Part shown: positions 28,083 to 38,553 of the stretch, piece by piece
How the letters are laid out: each line of letters starts with the position of its first letter
Position numbering within the stretch: the stretch's first letter is position 1
Origin: Methanofervidicoccus sp. A16
GTDB lineage: Archaea; AGJL01; Methanococci; Methanococcales; Methanococcaceae
Length of the DNA stretch: 64,000 bases
NCBI RefSeq assembly: GCF_003351865.1
Contig: NZ_CP022242.1
Coordinates: 744,001-808,000 of the forward strand
Direction of reading: 5' to 3'
Translations under genes and position numbers: made by a program
The notes under the pieces: model-generated
Databases searched by the model: none
Seen by the model: only the letters and a program-made list of their open reading frames with translations
What the model was told of the DNA's origin: nothing

Positions 28083-28875
28083 CAAAGAAATCCTTTTTTA
28101 ACGAAATTTACCGTTGCTAGTGGGATGTATATTGCAAGTGCTATCAGCACCACCAACATATATACAGAGATAACAGATAGGTCAAATAACCTGTAAGCCC
28201 TCCCAATGTACTAAATAATCCTACTGTTAAGAGTAAAGTAATAGGTAAATACACCACTAGATTTAATATTAACAGTGCAAAAATATACACAACTCCATTT
28301 TTTACGATCTCAGTAAAATTACTCCAATCAGGCAGGGTATCAAGTCTTTTAACAGTGTTTTTTATTACTTCTATACAACCTTAGTTCCCACCAAGTAGTG
28401 ATTAAAGGACAATGAAAACAATCAATATAAAAACTATTAAACATTCTAGGGTCTTTCTAATCACTTAGTTAAGATAGAATATCTCATTCTGAATTCCTGT
28501 ATTAGAAGGTATTCAGAGGACTATTCCTTTTCAATCTTCTTTTTAAAATGCTGTATCTGGGATAATAGAAGTTTTCTGTTTTTTAAATATTATTCTTTAT
28601 TTTTTATTTTTATTAATTTTTATAATTATTTTTATTATTCTTTAAACTATTCTTTTGATGGGAACTAGGGTTTCTATACAGTATCCTACTATGATTACAG
28701 TAAAAATTAGAGTTATTCCAGGAATAAGGATAAGTGAAAGCGGCCCTAAAAGTATTGACAATAGCCAATCTACGACTATATTAAAAAACAACAGTAATCC
28801 TCCAATAAGCACTTTTAACCGATCTGATGTAGCATATTTAAAGGGTTCTACTAAATATTTCTCTATGGAAGACAT
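28083..28875 (-). pseudogene. DUF4013 membrane protein gene, broken by a family A insertion, a frameshift and loss of its end
   Basis: The 5' part (28875 to about 28673) encodes MSSIEKYLVEPFKYATSDR and membrane helices up to GYCIE, matching the intact neighbour at 28933-29751. Reading then enters the inverted repeat of a MITE-like element. Homology resumes immediately beyond it at 28376 with VIKNTVKRLDTLPDWSNFTE and continues to about 28150, where a -1/+1 shift is needed before LAIYIPLATVNFVKKGFL. It ends at a second repeat remnant near 28083. The gene is a dead tandem paralogue; TCTATAC on both sides of the element marks the insertion. Confidence 0.88.
28377..28672 (+). repeat. Family A MITE-like element (copy A3) inserted in a gene
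   Basis: AACCTTAGTTCCCACCAAG and GATGGGAACTAGGGTT bound 296 bp containing the conserved family core (about 28448-28565). TCTATAC occurs directly outside both ends (28370-28376 and 28673-28679) as a 7-bp duplication; the flanking DNA joins in frame to restore a DUF4013 reading frame. This is the clearest evidence here that the family transposes. Confidence 0.9.
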
Positions 28876-28932
28876 TAATACTACCTCTTTAATCTATTTT
28901 GAAAAATTATAGATAAATTTAACAACAGTTTT

Positions 28933-29751
28933 TTACTGTTCCTTCTCTCTTTCTAGGTAGTACTTGGTTACTGCCCTGTATGACATTATTCCAAATATAA
29001 AAGACATGATAGTATTACACATTATGTAGATCGATATCACTATTATAGAGATAAATATATCCAACATAGGTACAATTATATTGGCAATAGTTTCCAAAAT
29101 AAAGTTAAAAATAAAGTTTATTACAAAATACAACAGTAGTATCAATATATACTCAAAAGATATCTTTTTTAGTACATCGGAAAATTTGAAGAATCCAGAA
29201 AATCCTTTTTTAGCAAAATTTACTGTTGCTAGTGGAACGTATATTTTAAGTGCTATAGACACTACTAACATATATAGGAGTAGTACCAATATATATGCTA
29301 ACAGGGATGTGATTATTGTCCAGAGATCACTATGTCTAAAACTATCTACCGTCGCAATCGCTCCTGTAAAAAATATCCCTATTATTAAAAGTAAAATAGC
29401 AGGTAAATAGGCTAACAATATCAATATAAACAGTGCAACAGTATACAAAACTCCATCTTTTAAGATTTCAATAAAGTTACTCCAGTCAGGTAGTGTATCA
29501 AGTCCTTTAAGGGTGTTTTTTACCACCCCTATGTAGTATCCTGTAATAGCCATAGAGGTTATTATAAAGAATAATAGGCCTATACCTAACGTTAAAATAA
29601 ATGTAGAGAAATTCAATTTTATATACGCTATTAATGATATAGAGATAATAACTATAGGGATACCTAACAATAAAATAACTATTAACACTTTTAACCGATC
29701 TGATGTAGCATATTTAAATGGCTCTATTAGATATTTTTCTAAAAAAGACAA
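28933..29751 (-). CDS. DUF4013 family integral membrane protein
   Basis: The 272-residue protein has about six hydrophobic segments (near residues 20-45, 50-75, 95-125, 140-165, 195-215 and 225-255). The family mark GYYIGVVKNTLKGLDTLPDWSNFIEILKDG follows the second. The family occurs in methanogens and other archaea with unknown function. I place the start at the TTG at 29751: GAGGTGAT lies just upstream, and the resulting MSFLEKYLIEPFKYATSDR aligns from its first residue with the ATG-started broken paralogue next door. The GTG at 29760 belongs to the ribosome-binding site. Tail: YYLEREKEQ. Confidence 0.85.
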   Translation of the reverse strand: MSFLEKYLIEPFKYATSDRLKVLIVILLLGIPIVIISISLIAYIKLNFSTFILTLGIGLLFFIITSMAITGYYIGVVKNTLKGLDTLPDWSNFIEILKDGVLYTVALFILILLAYLPAILLLIIGIFFTGAIATVDSFRHSDLWTIITSLLAYILVLLLYMLVVSIALKIYVPLATVNFAKKGFSGFFKFSDVLKKISFEYILILLLYFVINFIFNFILETIANIIVPMLDIFISIIVISIYIMCNTIMSFIFGIMSYRAVTKYYLEREKEQ

Positions 29752-29822
29752 AAATATCACCTCTTCAATCTTACCGGTTAATTTCTATCTTAACAATAAT
29801 GTGCATATAGTTATTCAAGAAT

Positions 29823-30986
29823 TCAATCCCTCTTACACTGGGCAAGGGCATCAATGAACCTATCTATATGTTCCTTGGTGATGTGAGGCATCACCACAAT
29901 CCTAAGGGCATCTACACACCTACAGATTGAAAGGTACCATCCTTTTTTCCTAAGTATTAGAGATGTATTTACAGGGTCCTCATCTTTTATCGCCACAATA
30001 TTTAAAACAGGATCTATTACCCTCTCGAAACTGTACTCCTTCATCCTCTTTACTAGGTAATAGGTATTTTCCATACACTGGGATACTATTTCTCTGTATC
30101 CATCTGGCCCTAAAACTTTCATTATACCCCAGGTTGCAGCCACTCCAATACCACTTCTCGTTCCAATAAGTGTAGCCTGGGAGTCCTCTGTTAGATAGGG
30201 AGTCTCCACATCTAAGTATCTTTTAAAGGAGAAGTCTCTAAATAATATACCCCCTGCAGGTATCGGTGCAAGGCCCATTTTATGAGGATCTACTGTAATG
30301 GAGAAGATATTATCTAGTGAAAAATCAAAATGATAGTTATATCCCTCTAATTTGTATCTCTCCTCTAAGAAGGGTATAACAAAACCTCCAAATGCAGCAT
30401 CTACATGGATATATATGTTGTACTCCTTAGCCACCTTGGAGATCTCTGGAATATTATCTATGGTACCAAGTTCAGTGGAACCTGCTATAGTTACTATCCC
30501 ATCTATGCCCTTCTCTATGTTATCCTCTATGTAGTCCTTTAGGTACTTCACATCCATGGTGTATTTTCTATCGAGAGGTACCACTGTATAGTTTAGGTCC
30601 ATCATTTCCCTAGCCTTCTCAAAGGAGAAATGTGCAGTCTCAGGTATAAGAATATTTGCCTCTCTTCTACCCTTCTCCTTCGCCATCTTTTTTACAACCC
30701 TCATAGCAGTTATATTGGCCTCTGTACCTCCAGATATGATATAACCGAAGGGATTATTGTTGTGGAGCATCTCCCCTATCATCTTAATAACTTCTTCTTC
30801 CAACCTCTTAGTCCCTGGGAATAAACCTGGATCTCCCAAGTTTGTCTCAAGAAACATCTCAACGATCTTCTTAGATATTGGATGAGGTTTAGTACACATA
30901 GATCCCAGTATCCTACCATCCTCGTACTTTAGATCCATTTCTCTGTATTTTTTTAATTTTTCTAGAATCTCCTTTTCTTTTTTCAT
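29823..30986 (-). CDS. mfnA: L-tyrosine decarboxylase (methanofuran biosynthesis)
   Basis: The 387-residue PLP-dependent group II decarboxylase has [28 protein letters not shown], and the PLP lysine in [15 protein letters not shown]. In methanogens MfnA makes tyramine from tyrosine, the first step to methanofuran, the carrier that accepts CO2 at the start of methanogenesis; some homologues decarboxylate aspartate to beta-alanine for CoA. I use the ATG at 30986, preceded by GAAGGGAAAG; an upstream in-frame TTG at 31028 has no site. The C-terminal part is typical and complete. Confidence 0.9.
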   Translation of the reverse strand: MKKEKEILEKLKKYREMDLKYEDGRILGSMCTKPHPISKKIVEMFLETNLGDPGLFPGTKRLEEEVIKMIGEMLHNNNPFGYIISGGTEANITAMRVVKKMAKEKGRREANILIPETAHFSFEKAREMMDLNYTVVPLDRKYTMDVKYLKDYIEDNIEKGIDGIVTIAGSTELGTIDNIPEISKVAKEYNIYIHVDAAFGGFVIPFLEERYKLEGYNYHFDFSLDNIFSITVDPHKMGLAPIPAGGILFRDFSFKRYLDVETPYLTEDSQATLIGTRSGIGVAATWGIMKVLGPDGYREIVSQCMENTYYLVKRMKEYSFERVIDPVLNIVAIKDEDPVNTSLILRKKGWYLSICRCVDALRIVVMPHITKEHIDRFIDALAQCKRD

Positions 30987-31379
30987 ACTTTCCCTTCGAT
31001 CCTTTAACTGATTTTGGTAGTTATTCAACTTTTAAATCATAAAAACTAATAAAATGAGAATAATGGGAATAATAAAAATAAATCTTCAAACTGTTAAACT
31101 CTGAAAATAAAAATAAATATCTTTCTCTAACTACTCTGGATAGTGGAGGAATAAAAGGGGGTCCCTTAAATAATAAGATAAGTACTATAAACTTCGTAAA
31201 CATATTGTTAGAACTAAAAGGTTTTTCTAAAATCTAATCTAAAATACCTATAATTAAAAAATAAAATAAAAAACTCCTTTATTTAAGATGTTCCAAGAGA
31301 TAACGATGAGATTTTACCTTTTAACTGTTTTGATTTTAGTTATTTTTTATTATTATTATTATTTTTATTATATTTTTTT
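30987..31379. other. Spacer upstream of mfnA
   Basis: No gene is supported. On the minus strand ACGAAGTTTATAGTA (about 31182-31200) looks like a BRE/TATA pair and may serve mfnA with a long leader of roughly 170 bases. The rest is AT-rich. Confidence 0.35.
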
Positions 31380-31420
31380 ACTCTAGTTCCTATTAATGAT
31401 GGTAATAAAATAATTAATAA
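31380..31420 (+). repeat. Solitary A/B-type terminal remnant beside copy A4
   Basis: ACTCTAGTTCCTATTAATGA at 31380 resembles the element termini and is cut off by the A4 copy that begins at 31421. It is probably an older element into which A4 inserted. Confidence 0.4.
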
Positions 31421-31783
31421 AACCCTAGTTTCCATCAAAAGAATAGTTTAAAGAATAATAAGGATAATTATAAAAATAATTATAAAAATAATAAAAATAA
31501 AGAAAAAAGGTTTTAAAAAAAAACAGAAAACTTCTATTATCCTAGATATAGCATTTTAAAAATAGGATTGGAGGAGAATGATCCTCTGTATATCTTTTAA
31601 TACGGGGATTCAGAATAAGATCTCCTATTTTATCTAAGTGTTCAGAAAGATCCTAGAATGTTTAATAGTTTTTATATATAGTTTTTATATTGGTTATTTT
31701 CATTATGATTTTTATTATAACAATTATTATTATTTTTCATTTTTTCATTATTCTTTTAATCACTACTGATGGGAACTAAGGTT
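31421..31783 (-). repeat. Family A MITE-like element (copy A4), reverse orientation
   Basis: AACCCTAGTTTCCATCAAAA at 31421 and GATGGGAACTAAGGTT at 31783 bound 363 bp, the longest copy seen. The core (about 31540-31660) is the reverse complement of that in A2 and includes GGAGAATGATCCTCTGTATA. Flanks are AT-rich, so a duplication cannot be fixed. Confidence 0.75.
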
Positions 31784-32141
31784 AATAAAATTCTTAAAAA
31801 ACCGAATACTCTATTGGGAAATAATAATAAATCCTAAATGTTTTCTAGTATCAAAAAGTAGGAATATTACTTAGAATTCTATAAATTGTACCATCAGTTA
31901 TAGTAGGCTAAACTGAGAACAAAATAATTAGAGTAAAAAAGTAAAAAATTAATAAATAAAAAAGAAAATAAAAAATAAAAAACTTTTCCAGCACACAGTA
32001 TGAACCAGAAGGATAAAGATTAGATTTACTTTGATTATATTCTTATTTGATGTTTAATAATTTTAAGGTTTATTATTCTTTAATTTTCCTTTTTATAAGT
32101 TATTATTAATTGTTATTTAGTTTAACAATCATTTATAACCC
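31784..32141. other. Spacer downstream of gatA
   Basis: AT-rich DNA without a recognisable gene or repeat. A less AT-rich stretch near 31985-32030 has no known motif. Confidence 0.4.
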
Positions 32142-33452
32142 TCAGAAATTCTTCTCAAATTGTATCATAATATTCAATATCTTCTCGTCATCAAAGGGCT
32201 TCCCCATTATCTGCAGTCCCACAGGTATCCCATTTATATCTCCACATCTAACTACACCTGCACATATACCACAGAGGTTCGCAGGCACAGTTAAGACATC
32301 GTAGGCGTACATCTCCATTGGAGTAAGTTCCTCTCCTATTTTATGAGGAAGTTTAGGCACTGTAGGAGATACTATAGCATCAACATCCTTGAAGAGTTTC
32401 AACATCTCCCTCTTCATCATCCTCCTAGCCTGTAGTGCCCTTTTGTAATACTTCCCACTGTACTCCTTTTCACTTATATGCCTACCTATCAATATCCTCC
32501 TAAGTACCTCCTCCCCACATACCTCCTCTATCGGATATCCGTACCTTCTACCGTCGTACCTCCTTGTTGCAGAGAAGAACTCAACGTAGTTTATAAGGTA
32601 GTATGTAGGAAGGGCTAGATCTACATACTTATAACTTAACTCCACAACCTCCCAGTTAAGATCCCTGAAAACCTCAATACCCTTTTCGATTCTCTCCCTT
32701 ATTTTCTCATCACTAACCTCCATAAACTCCTTAACAACCCCTATTTTATAATTTTTCATTTCCTCCCCATCCCATACCTTGAACTCTGGAGTGTCTACAG
32801 TTGTACTATCTGAGAAATCCTTCCCTTTAATTATATTAGTTAATAATAGGGCATCCCTGGCGTTCTTTGTCAGTGGCCCTATCTGATCGAAACTCATGGC
32901 TAGATCACAGAGCCCCTGCCTACTTACAACTCCATAAGACGGTTTAAATCCAACTACTCCACAGTGGGAGGCAGGGTTTCTTATACTTCCCCCTGTATCA
33001 CTCCCCAATGCCATATCACAGAGATCGGCAGATACTGCAGCTGCACTCCCTGAACTACTTCCCCCAGGTATTCTATCTTCAGCCATAGGGTTCTTCGTAG
33101 GCCCATAGTAAGATGTCTCCCCACTACTTCCACAGGCGAACTCATCCATATTTGTCATACCGATTATTAAACCCCCCTGGGACTTTATCTTTTTAATTAC
33201 AGTGGCATCGTAGGGACTTACATAGTTCTCAAGTGTCTTAGAGGCGCAGGATACTACGTATCCCTTGACGTTTATGTTGGACTTTACCCCAATGATTTTA
33301 CCGTATAATGGTTTCTTCTTTAACTTCTCATTTTTTTCTAAATCTTCAGCCTCTTTAAGTACCCTCTCTCTATCTATCTGTATGTACGCATTTATACCTG
33401 ATTTTTCTATCTTTTCAAGATACTCCTGAACCTTCTCTACAATATCGCCCAT
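32142..33452 (-). CDS. gatA: Glu-tRNA(Gln)/Asp-tRNA(Asn) amidotransferase subunit A
   Basis: The 436-residue amidase-signature protein releases ammonia from glutamine so that GatB can amidate misacylated tRNA. The catalytic Ser-cisSer-Lys set is visible as Lys57 (IIGVKSNINVKG), the serines of PGGSSSGSAAAVSADL (130-144), and Ser156 in GSDTGGSIRNPAS. GatB and GatC are not in the window. I start at the ATG at 33452, directly behind AGGTGAATAG; the GTG nine bases upstream is part of that site. A TTTATATA promoter lies about 70 bases upstream. Confidence 0.93.
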   Translation of the reverse strand: MGDIVEKVQEYLEKIEKSGINAYIQIDRERVLKEAEDLEKNEKLKKKPLYGKIIGVKSNINVKGYVVSCASKTLENYVSPYDATVIKKIKSQGGLIIGMTNMDEFACGSSGETSYYGPTKNPMAEDRIPGGSSSGSAAAVSADLCDMALGSDTGGSIRNPASHCGVVGFKPSYGVVSRQGLCDLAMSFDQIGPLTKNARDALLLTNIIKGKDFSDSTTVDTPEFKVWDGEEMKNYKIGVVKEFMEVSDEKIRERIEKGIEVFRDLNWEVVELSYKYVDLALPTYYLINYVEFFSATRRYDGRRYGYPIEEVCGEEVLRRILIGRHISEKEYSGKYYKRALQARRMMKREMLKLFKDVDAIVSPTVPKLPHKIGEELTPMEMYAYDVLTVPANLCGICAGVVRCGDINGIPVGLQIMGKPFDDEKILNIMIQFEKNF

Positions 33453-33521
33453 TCTATTCACCTTTTGATTATTTACAAAAAATAATTATCTCTCTTTTCT
33501 CTAAATCTACTCTATTTTTAA

Positions 33522-33537
33522 TATATAAACCTTTAAT
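33522..33537 (-). promoter_or_regulatory. BRE/TATA promoter of gatA
   Basis: On the minus strand ATTAAAGG (BRE) precedes TTTATATA (33522-33529), an exact methanogen TATA consensus. The predicted start is near 33498, about 45 bases before the gatA ATG. Confidence 0.6.
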
Positions 33538-34198
33538 TAGAATATGGAAAAATTTACTTTAAAATATTTGAAGATATTGATAAAAAATTAGATGTTTTTA
33601 AGATATTGGGTCATTTAAATTACCTATATATAACTTTTTGAACTCATAATAAAATAAAATATTTTGAGTCTTCCATATTAATATTAATAAACAAAACCTA
33701 TTAAATAAAAAGAATAATAATCTAATTCTCATATTAGGTGTTAAAAAAATAATGAAAATAAAATTATAATAATAATTACAAAAAATAAGAATTAAAAAAT
33801 AAGATAAGGTTTTATAAAATAAAAACTACAAAATTATAAATTTTTAAAAGGCATAAACAGATAATAGACTAAATGAGATCAAATAAGATAATAAAATGAT
33901 AATTATCATAATAACAATATTGCAATAATAACAATTTTGCCGTTTTAATATTAAAAGAACTATTTAACCTTTTTAGTGTTTTGACAGGAAGGGTAAAAAA
34001 CCCAACTTTTTTCCACTACTAAGGAACATTCCAAAGAGATAGGATAATGAATTATTATAATAATAACTATGAAATATTTTTTTATTTTAATTTATTAAAA
34101 CTATTATTTTAAAAATTATTACTTTTTTTGATTTTTATTTAAAAATTTTGAAACATTGGTATTCTATCTAAAAAGAGATTAATAAAACATCAATCCCT
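33538..34198. other. AT-rich spacer between gatA and pycA
   Basis: About 660 bases with no supported gene. Runs such as 33890-33950 are rich in TAATAATTATCATAA-like words without forming a full element. A small GGGTAAAAAACCC hairpin lies near 33987-33999. Confidence 0.4.
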
Positions 34199-35710
34199 CT
34201 ACTCCCCTGAATATTTATCATTTAACTTATTTCTATTTACAACACTTGTAATGTAGGCGTTTAAACCTCCTGCAAGTGCAACTATTTTCTTACTATCGTG
34301 GAATACTTTCTCTTCGAAGAGTTTTTCAAGATCCATGGCCTCTATAGCGTACTTAGTTACCTTTTCCTTCAGATACTTCTTGTGATCCTCTATATAATGG
34401 GTTGATATATTCCCTTTTCTGAAGTCTTCCTCCTCCATCACTGCCCTGTGGAAGGGTATGTTTGTGCTGACACCTAGTATTATATACTCCTTAAGTGCCC
34501 TTTTCATTCTTGCAATGGCCTCCTCCCTATCCCTTCCATAGGTTATCAACTTTGCTATCATAGAGTCATAGTAAGGAGGTATCTCTGCACCACTGTAGAC
34601 ACCACTGTCTATCCTAACTCCAGGCCCTCCTGGGGATCTGTAGTACTTTATCCTCCCTGGAGATGGTACAAACTCCCTTAGAGGATCCTCTGCGTTTATC
34701 CTACACTCTATGGCATGTCCCCTTATCTCTATATCCTCCTGTTTGAAAGGGAGTTTCTCCCCGTAGGCTATCTTTATCTGCTCCTTTACAATATCTATAC
34801 CTGTGACTATTTCAGTTATTGGATGTTCAACCTGGATCCTTGTATTCATCTCCAAGAAGTAGAACTCTCCATCGTAGTACAGGAACTCTACAGTCCCTGC
34901 ATTGCAGTAGTTTATAGCCTTTGCAGCCCTTACTGCAGCCTCTCCCATCCTCTTCCTTAACTCTTCAGTCATAATAGGTGAAGGTGCCTCCTCAATTAAC
35001 TTCTGGTGTCTCCTCTGTATGGAACACTCCCTCTCTCCAAGATATACCACATTTCCATACTTGTCTGCCAGTATCTGTATCTCTATATGTCTCGGTTTTT
35101 CAAGGTACTTCTCTATGAATATGGTAGGATCCCCAAAGGCACTCTTTGCTATGGATTGGGTAGACTCTATCGTTTCTATCAGTTCCTCCTTGTTATGGGC
35201 CACTGCCATCCCTATACCTCCCCCTCCAGCGGAGGCCTTTACTATCACAGGATAACCTATCTCCTCTGCAACTGCCACTGCTTCTTCTACATCCTCAACT
35301 GGCCCATCTGTACCAGGAAGTACTGGCACTCCAGCCTTTTTCATTATCTTTTTTGCGTTTATCTTACTACCCATGGCTTCTATAGCTTCGGCAGGAGGTC
35401 CTATAAATACTATCCCATTCTCCTCACAGGCTCTGGCAAAATTTGGATTCTCCGCGAGGAAACCATAACCAGGATGTATAGCCTCGGCACCACTCTTCTT
35501 TGCAACCTTTATTATCCTCTTTATATTTAGATAACTCTTAGATGCCTGTGGGGGCCCTATACAGTAACTCTCATCTGCCAAGGATGTAAATAGGGCATGT
35601 TCATCTGCCTGGGAGTATATTGCAACAGTCTTTATATCTAATTCCTGACATGCCCTTATAACCCTAACTGCAATCTCCCCCCTGTTGGCTATAAGTATCT
35701 TCTTGAACAT
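34199..35710 (-). CDS. pycA: Pyruvate carboxylase subunit A (biotin carboxylase)
   Basis: The 503-residue protein starts [21 protein letters not shown]. It has the ATP-grasp biotin carboxylase layout: [24 protein letters not shown], the Gly-rich lid [51 protein letters not shown] and the active-site [16 protein letters not shown]. It carboxylates the biotin on PycB using ATP and bicarbonate. Methanogens use two-subunit pyruvate carboxylase to supply oxaloacetate to their partial TCA cycle. It lies 36 bases downstream of pycB. The C-terminal 50 residues extend past the biotin carboxylase core. Confidence 0.94.
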   Translation of the reverse strand: MFKKILIANRGEIAVRVIRACQELDIKTVAIYSQADEHALFTSLADESYCIGPPQASKSYLNIKRIIKVAKKSGAEAIHPGYGFLAENPNFARACEENGIVFIGPPAEAIEAMGSKINAKKIMKKAGVPVLPGTDGPVEDVEEAVAVAEEIGYPVIVKASAGGGGIGMAVAHNKEELIETIESTQSIAKSAFGDPTIFIEKYLEKPRHIEIQILADKYGNVVYLGERECSIQRRHQKLIEEAPSPIMTEELRKRMGEAAVRAAKAINYCNAGTVEFLYYDGEFYFLEMNTRIQVEHPITEIVTGIDIVKEQIKIAYGEKLPFKQEDIEIRGHAIECRINAEDPLREFVPSPGRIKYYRSPGGPGVRIDSGVYSGAEIPPYYDSMIAKLITYGRDREEAIARMKRALKEYIILGVSTNIPFHRAVMEEEDFRKGNISTHYIEDHKKYLKEKVTKYAIEAMDLEKLFEEKVFHDSKKIVALAGGLNAYITSVVNRNKLNDKYSGE

Positions 35711-35746
35711 AGTATCACTATTAAAAATTTTAATAATAATTATAAT

Positions 35747-37450
35747 TTATTTTATTATCATAAGGATATCCCCCACATTCACAGTCTGCCCTTCATGGAC
35801 GAGGATCTTCTCAACCTTTCCATCTACAGGACTTTCAACAGGGTTCTCCATCTTCATAGCCTCAAGTATAAGTATAACATCCCCCTTCTTTACAGTGTCT
35901 CCTTCTTTCACCTTTATCTTTGTGATCATACCTCTAAGAGGAGAGGTTACCGCCCCCTCTGTCTCTACAGTGATCTCCTCCTTTTTCTTCTTCATCTCAG
36001 TTCCATACCTAGGCTTTATCCTAACCTCGTATGCCTCCCCATCCACCTCAATTATATACTCAGTTGGTATCTCTAAGAACTTAGATACCTCCTTCTCCTC
36101 TGGTATTGGCTCAGGTTTCAACTCTCCTCTCAAGAACTTAAGGGCAATATGTGGATAGAGGGCATATGTTAGTATATCCTCCTCCTTTGATACTATCCCC
36201 TTCTCCTCAGCCTCCTTTTTAAACTTCTCGTACTCAGGTTCTAAGAGATCTGCAGGCCTACAGGTGATAGGTTTCTCACCCTCTCCCAGTGCCCTCTTCA
36301 TAAGTTCCTTACTTATTGGAGCAGGTGGCTTTCCATACAGTCCCTTTATATAGTTTATTACCTCGTTTGTAATGATCTTGTACCTTTCCCCTGTAAGTAC
36401 GTTCATTACAGCCTGAGTACCTACTATTTGAGATGTTGGCGTTACTAAAGGTGGATAACCTAGATCTGCCCTTACCCTTGGAATCTCTTCCAATACCTCC
36501 TGTAGTTTATCCAAGGCTCCCTGTTCCTTCAATTGGGATATAAGATTTGAGAGCATTCCCCCAGGTATCTGATATACAAGTATCCTTGTATCTATCCTCT
36601 CTGCTATTGGATCTATGAGATACTTGTACTTTTCCCTAACCTTGTCGAAGTACTCCCTAATCTCGTTTAAAAGTTCTAGATCTAACTTTGTATCGTAGGG
36701 AGTACCCTTAAGTGCAGCAACTACACTCTCTACAGGTGGATGAGAGGCACCCATTGACAGTGGGGACATGGCACAATCTACCACATCTACCCCTGCCTCA
36801 ATTGCAGTCATGAAGGTAAATGGGGCTATACCACTGGTACAGTGGCTGTGGAGGTGTATAGGTAAGGAAACCTCCTCCTTCAACCTCTTAATAAGTTCCT
36901 TAGCATCGTAAGGTAGAAGTAGTCCTGCCATATCCTTTATACCTATGGAATCGCAACCAAGTTCCTCAAGTTTCTTGGCGAGTTCTACAAACTGATCTAT
37001 AGTGTGTACTGGACTTACAGTATAACATATATCCCCCTGTACATGAGCCCCTAACCTCTTTGCAACCTTTATGGAGAACTCCATATTTCTAATATCGTTT
37101 AAGGCATCGAATATCCTGAATATGTCAATACCGTTCTCATAAGCCTTCTCTATAAACTTCTCTACAATATCATCTGGATAGTGTCTGTATCCCACAAGGT
37201 TTTGCCCCCTCAATAACATCTTAAGAGGTGTGTTCTGAACTCTCTTTCTTATAATTCTTAATCTCTCCCAGGGATCTTCATTGAGATACCTTATACAGGC
37301 GTCAAAAGTGGCTCCACCCCATACCTCTAGGGAGTGGAATCCTACCTCATCCATTTTCTCCAAAATAGGTACCATATCCTCCGTTCTCAGTCTTGTGGCC
37401 ATAAGAGATTGATGCCCATCCCTCAATGTAACGTCTGTTATCTTTACCAT
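35747..37450 (-). CDS. pycB: Pyruvate carboxylase subunit B (carboxyltransferase and biotin carrier)
   Basis: The 567-residue protein combines an N-terminal carboxyltransferase TIM barrel (VTLRDGHQSLMATRL, GGATFDACIRYLNEDPWERL, KDMAGLLLP, LHSHCTSG with its metal-binding His) and a C-terminal biotinyl domain, with the biotin lysine in EAMKMENPVESP near residue 535. It moves the carboxyl group from biotin to pyruvate. The gene order pycB-pycA is the reverse of some relatives. AAGGGGGAAAG precedes the ATG at 37450, and a clear promoter lies about 90 bases upstream. Confidence 0.94.
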   Translation of the reverse strand: MVKITDVTLRDGHQSLMATRLRTEDMVPILEKMDEVGFHSLEVWGGATFDACIRYLNEDPWERLRIIRKRVQNTPLKMLLRGQNLVGYRHYPDDIVEKFIEKAYENGIDIFRIFDALNDIRNMEFSIKVAKRLGAHVQGDICYTVSPVHTIDQFVELAKKLEELGCDSIGIKDMAGLLLPYDAKELIKRLKEEVSLPIHLHSHCTSGIAPFTFMTAIEAGVDVVDCAMSPLSMGASHPPVESVVAALKGTPYDTKLDLELLNEIREYFDKVREKYKYLIDPIAERIDTRILVYQIPGGMLSNLISQLKEQGALDKLQEVLEEIPRVRADLGYPPLVTPTSQIVGTQAVMNVLTGERYKIITNEVINYIKGLYGKPPAPISKELMKRALGEGEKPITCRPADLLEPEYEKFKKEAEEKGIVSKEEDILTYALYPHIALKFLRGELKPEPIPEEKEVSKFLEIPTEYIIEVDGEAYEVRIKPRYGTEMKKKKEEITVETEGAVTSPLRGMITKIKVKEGDTVKKGDVILILEAMKMENPVESPVDGKVEKILVHEGQTVNVGDILMIIK

Positions 37451-37539
37451 ACTTTCCCCCTTTAAAAATAGTTGAAATCAGTATTTCAAAATCTTAATAA
37501 AAATAGTTCTCTACCTTATATTACTATTCTATAAAGTGT

Positions 37540-37556
37540 TATTTATACTTTTTTCA
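37540..37556 (-). promoter_or_regulatory. BRE/TATA promoter of pycBA
   Basis: On the minus strand TGAAAAAAG (37548-37556) precedes TATAAATA (37540-37547). The predicted start near 37518 leaves a leader of about 65 bases. The divergent fucA gene begins at 37681. Confidence 0.55.
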
Positions 37557-37680
37557 CTTTAAAATAATAATTATAAAAAGTTGTTATAAATCTTATCTTT
37601 CTGAGATCATAATGACAAGATTATATATTATATCGATATCAACAATTTATTCAAAAATCAATCTAAAAAGGCGATATATT

Positions 37681-38235
37681 ATGGACTTAAAGGAGTTTGT
37701 GAACATCTGTCGTATGTTGTACCAGAGGAAGTACATCGTAGGTAGTGGAGGTAATGTAAGTATCAGGGAAGGCGACAGGGTATATATCACCCCTACAGGA
37801 TCTATACTGGGATGTTTAAGGGAAGAGGATATCTCCATTGTAGATATAGAGAGCAATATTATAAAGGGCAAACCATCCTCTGAGTTGAAGATGCACCTAG
37901 GAATATACAGAAGTAGAGAAGATGTGAATAGTATAATACATACCCACTCCCCCTATACTATTGCCTTCTCAGTGCTAGATAGAAAAATAGAGTTGATAAC
38001 CCCTGAATCTAAGGTTTTCATAAAAAAGATAGGTTATGTTCCCTATTTAGAGGCAGGTAGTGAGGAGTTGGCTAAAGAGGTATCTAAAAGGAAGGAGGAT
38101 GTAATTGTACTTAAAAACCATGGTGTTGTATGTCTAGGAAGGAATTTAAGGGATGCCTATATAAAAACAGAGGTTATTGAAGAGGTTGCAAAGTTAAACT
38201 TTATTATTCATCTTTTACAGTCTCCAAGGCACTAA
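37681..38235 (+). CDS. fucA: L-fuculose-1-phosphate aldolase-like class II aldolase
   Basis: The 184-residue protein matches the small class II aldolase family typified by M. jannaschii MJ1418. Metal and catalytic residues are visible: Glu68 (PSSELKMH), His87 and His89 (IHTHSPY), and His147 (LKNHGVV). The family cleaves fuculose 1-phosphate to DHAP and lactaldehyde; in methanogens such an enzyme supplies lactaldehyde for coenzyme F420. The start is the ATG at 37681 behind AAAGGCGAT; an in-frame upstream extension to 37612 is low-complexity. The last 32 bases overlap the convergent UPF0147 gene. Confidence 0.85.
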   Translation: MDLKEFVNICRMLYQRKYIVGSGGNVSIREGDRVYITPTGSILGCLREEDISIVDIESNIIKGKPSSELKMHLGIYRSREDVNSIIHTHSPYTIAFSVLDRKIELITPESKVFIKKIGYVPYLEAGSEELAKEVSKRKEDVIVLKNHGVVCLGRNLRDAYIKTEVIEEVAKLNFIIHLLQSPRH

Positions 38236-38482
38236 CTATACTCCAGATCTGAGTTCTTGTATGAAGGGGCATGTTTGGATCGTCACTAATGTCATCCAGG
38301 TACTGTATTGCAGTGGCACTTCTTACAATATACTCCTCCTTTTCATTTAGTATGGCATCCTTCGCATTCTGTGCTGCAGCCCTAATGTTTCTTGGAACTG
38401 TAGTGTCGTTTATAATGTCGTCTAACATCTGGGCTATCTGTTTTAACTTCTCCTCTGGACTAAGTTTTTTAGGTTTAAACAC
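38204..38482 (-). CDS. UPF0147 family protein
   Basis: The 92-residue all-helical protein has the family's [33 protein letters not shown] and [24 protein letters not shown]. The family is widespread in euryarchaea and lacks an assigned function. It starts with GTG at 38482, behind GGGGGTGAGAG. Its 3' end overlaps the fucA 3' end by 32 bases on opposite strands, so each end is constrained by two proteins. Confidence 0.88.
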   Translation of the reverse strand: MFKPKKLSPEEKLKQIAQMLDDIINDTTVPRNIRAAAQNAKDAILNEKEEYIVRSATAIQYLDDISDDPNMPLHTRTQIWSIVSALETVKDE

Positions 38483-38553
38483 CCTCTCACCCCCAGGATT
38501 TTTTAAGGATAGTTAAAAAACAGTGAAAAAAGTATAATTTAAAAAAATATAAC

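Noticed and set aside
31021-31203. 60-codon minus-strand frame upstream of mfnA
   Set aside because: No ribosome-binding site, low-complexity composition, and it covers a likely promoter.
35006-35530. 174-codon plus-strand frame inside pycA
   Set aside because: Antisense shadow of the highly conserved biotin carboxylase gene, with Tyr/Leu/Cys-rich composition and no family resemblance.
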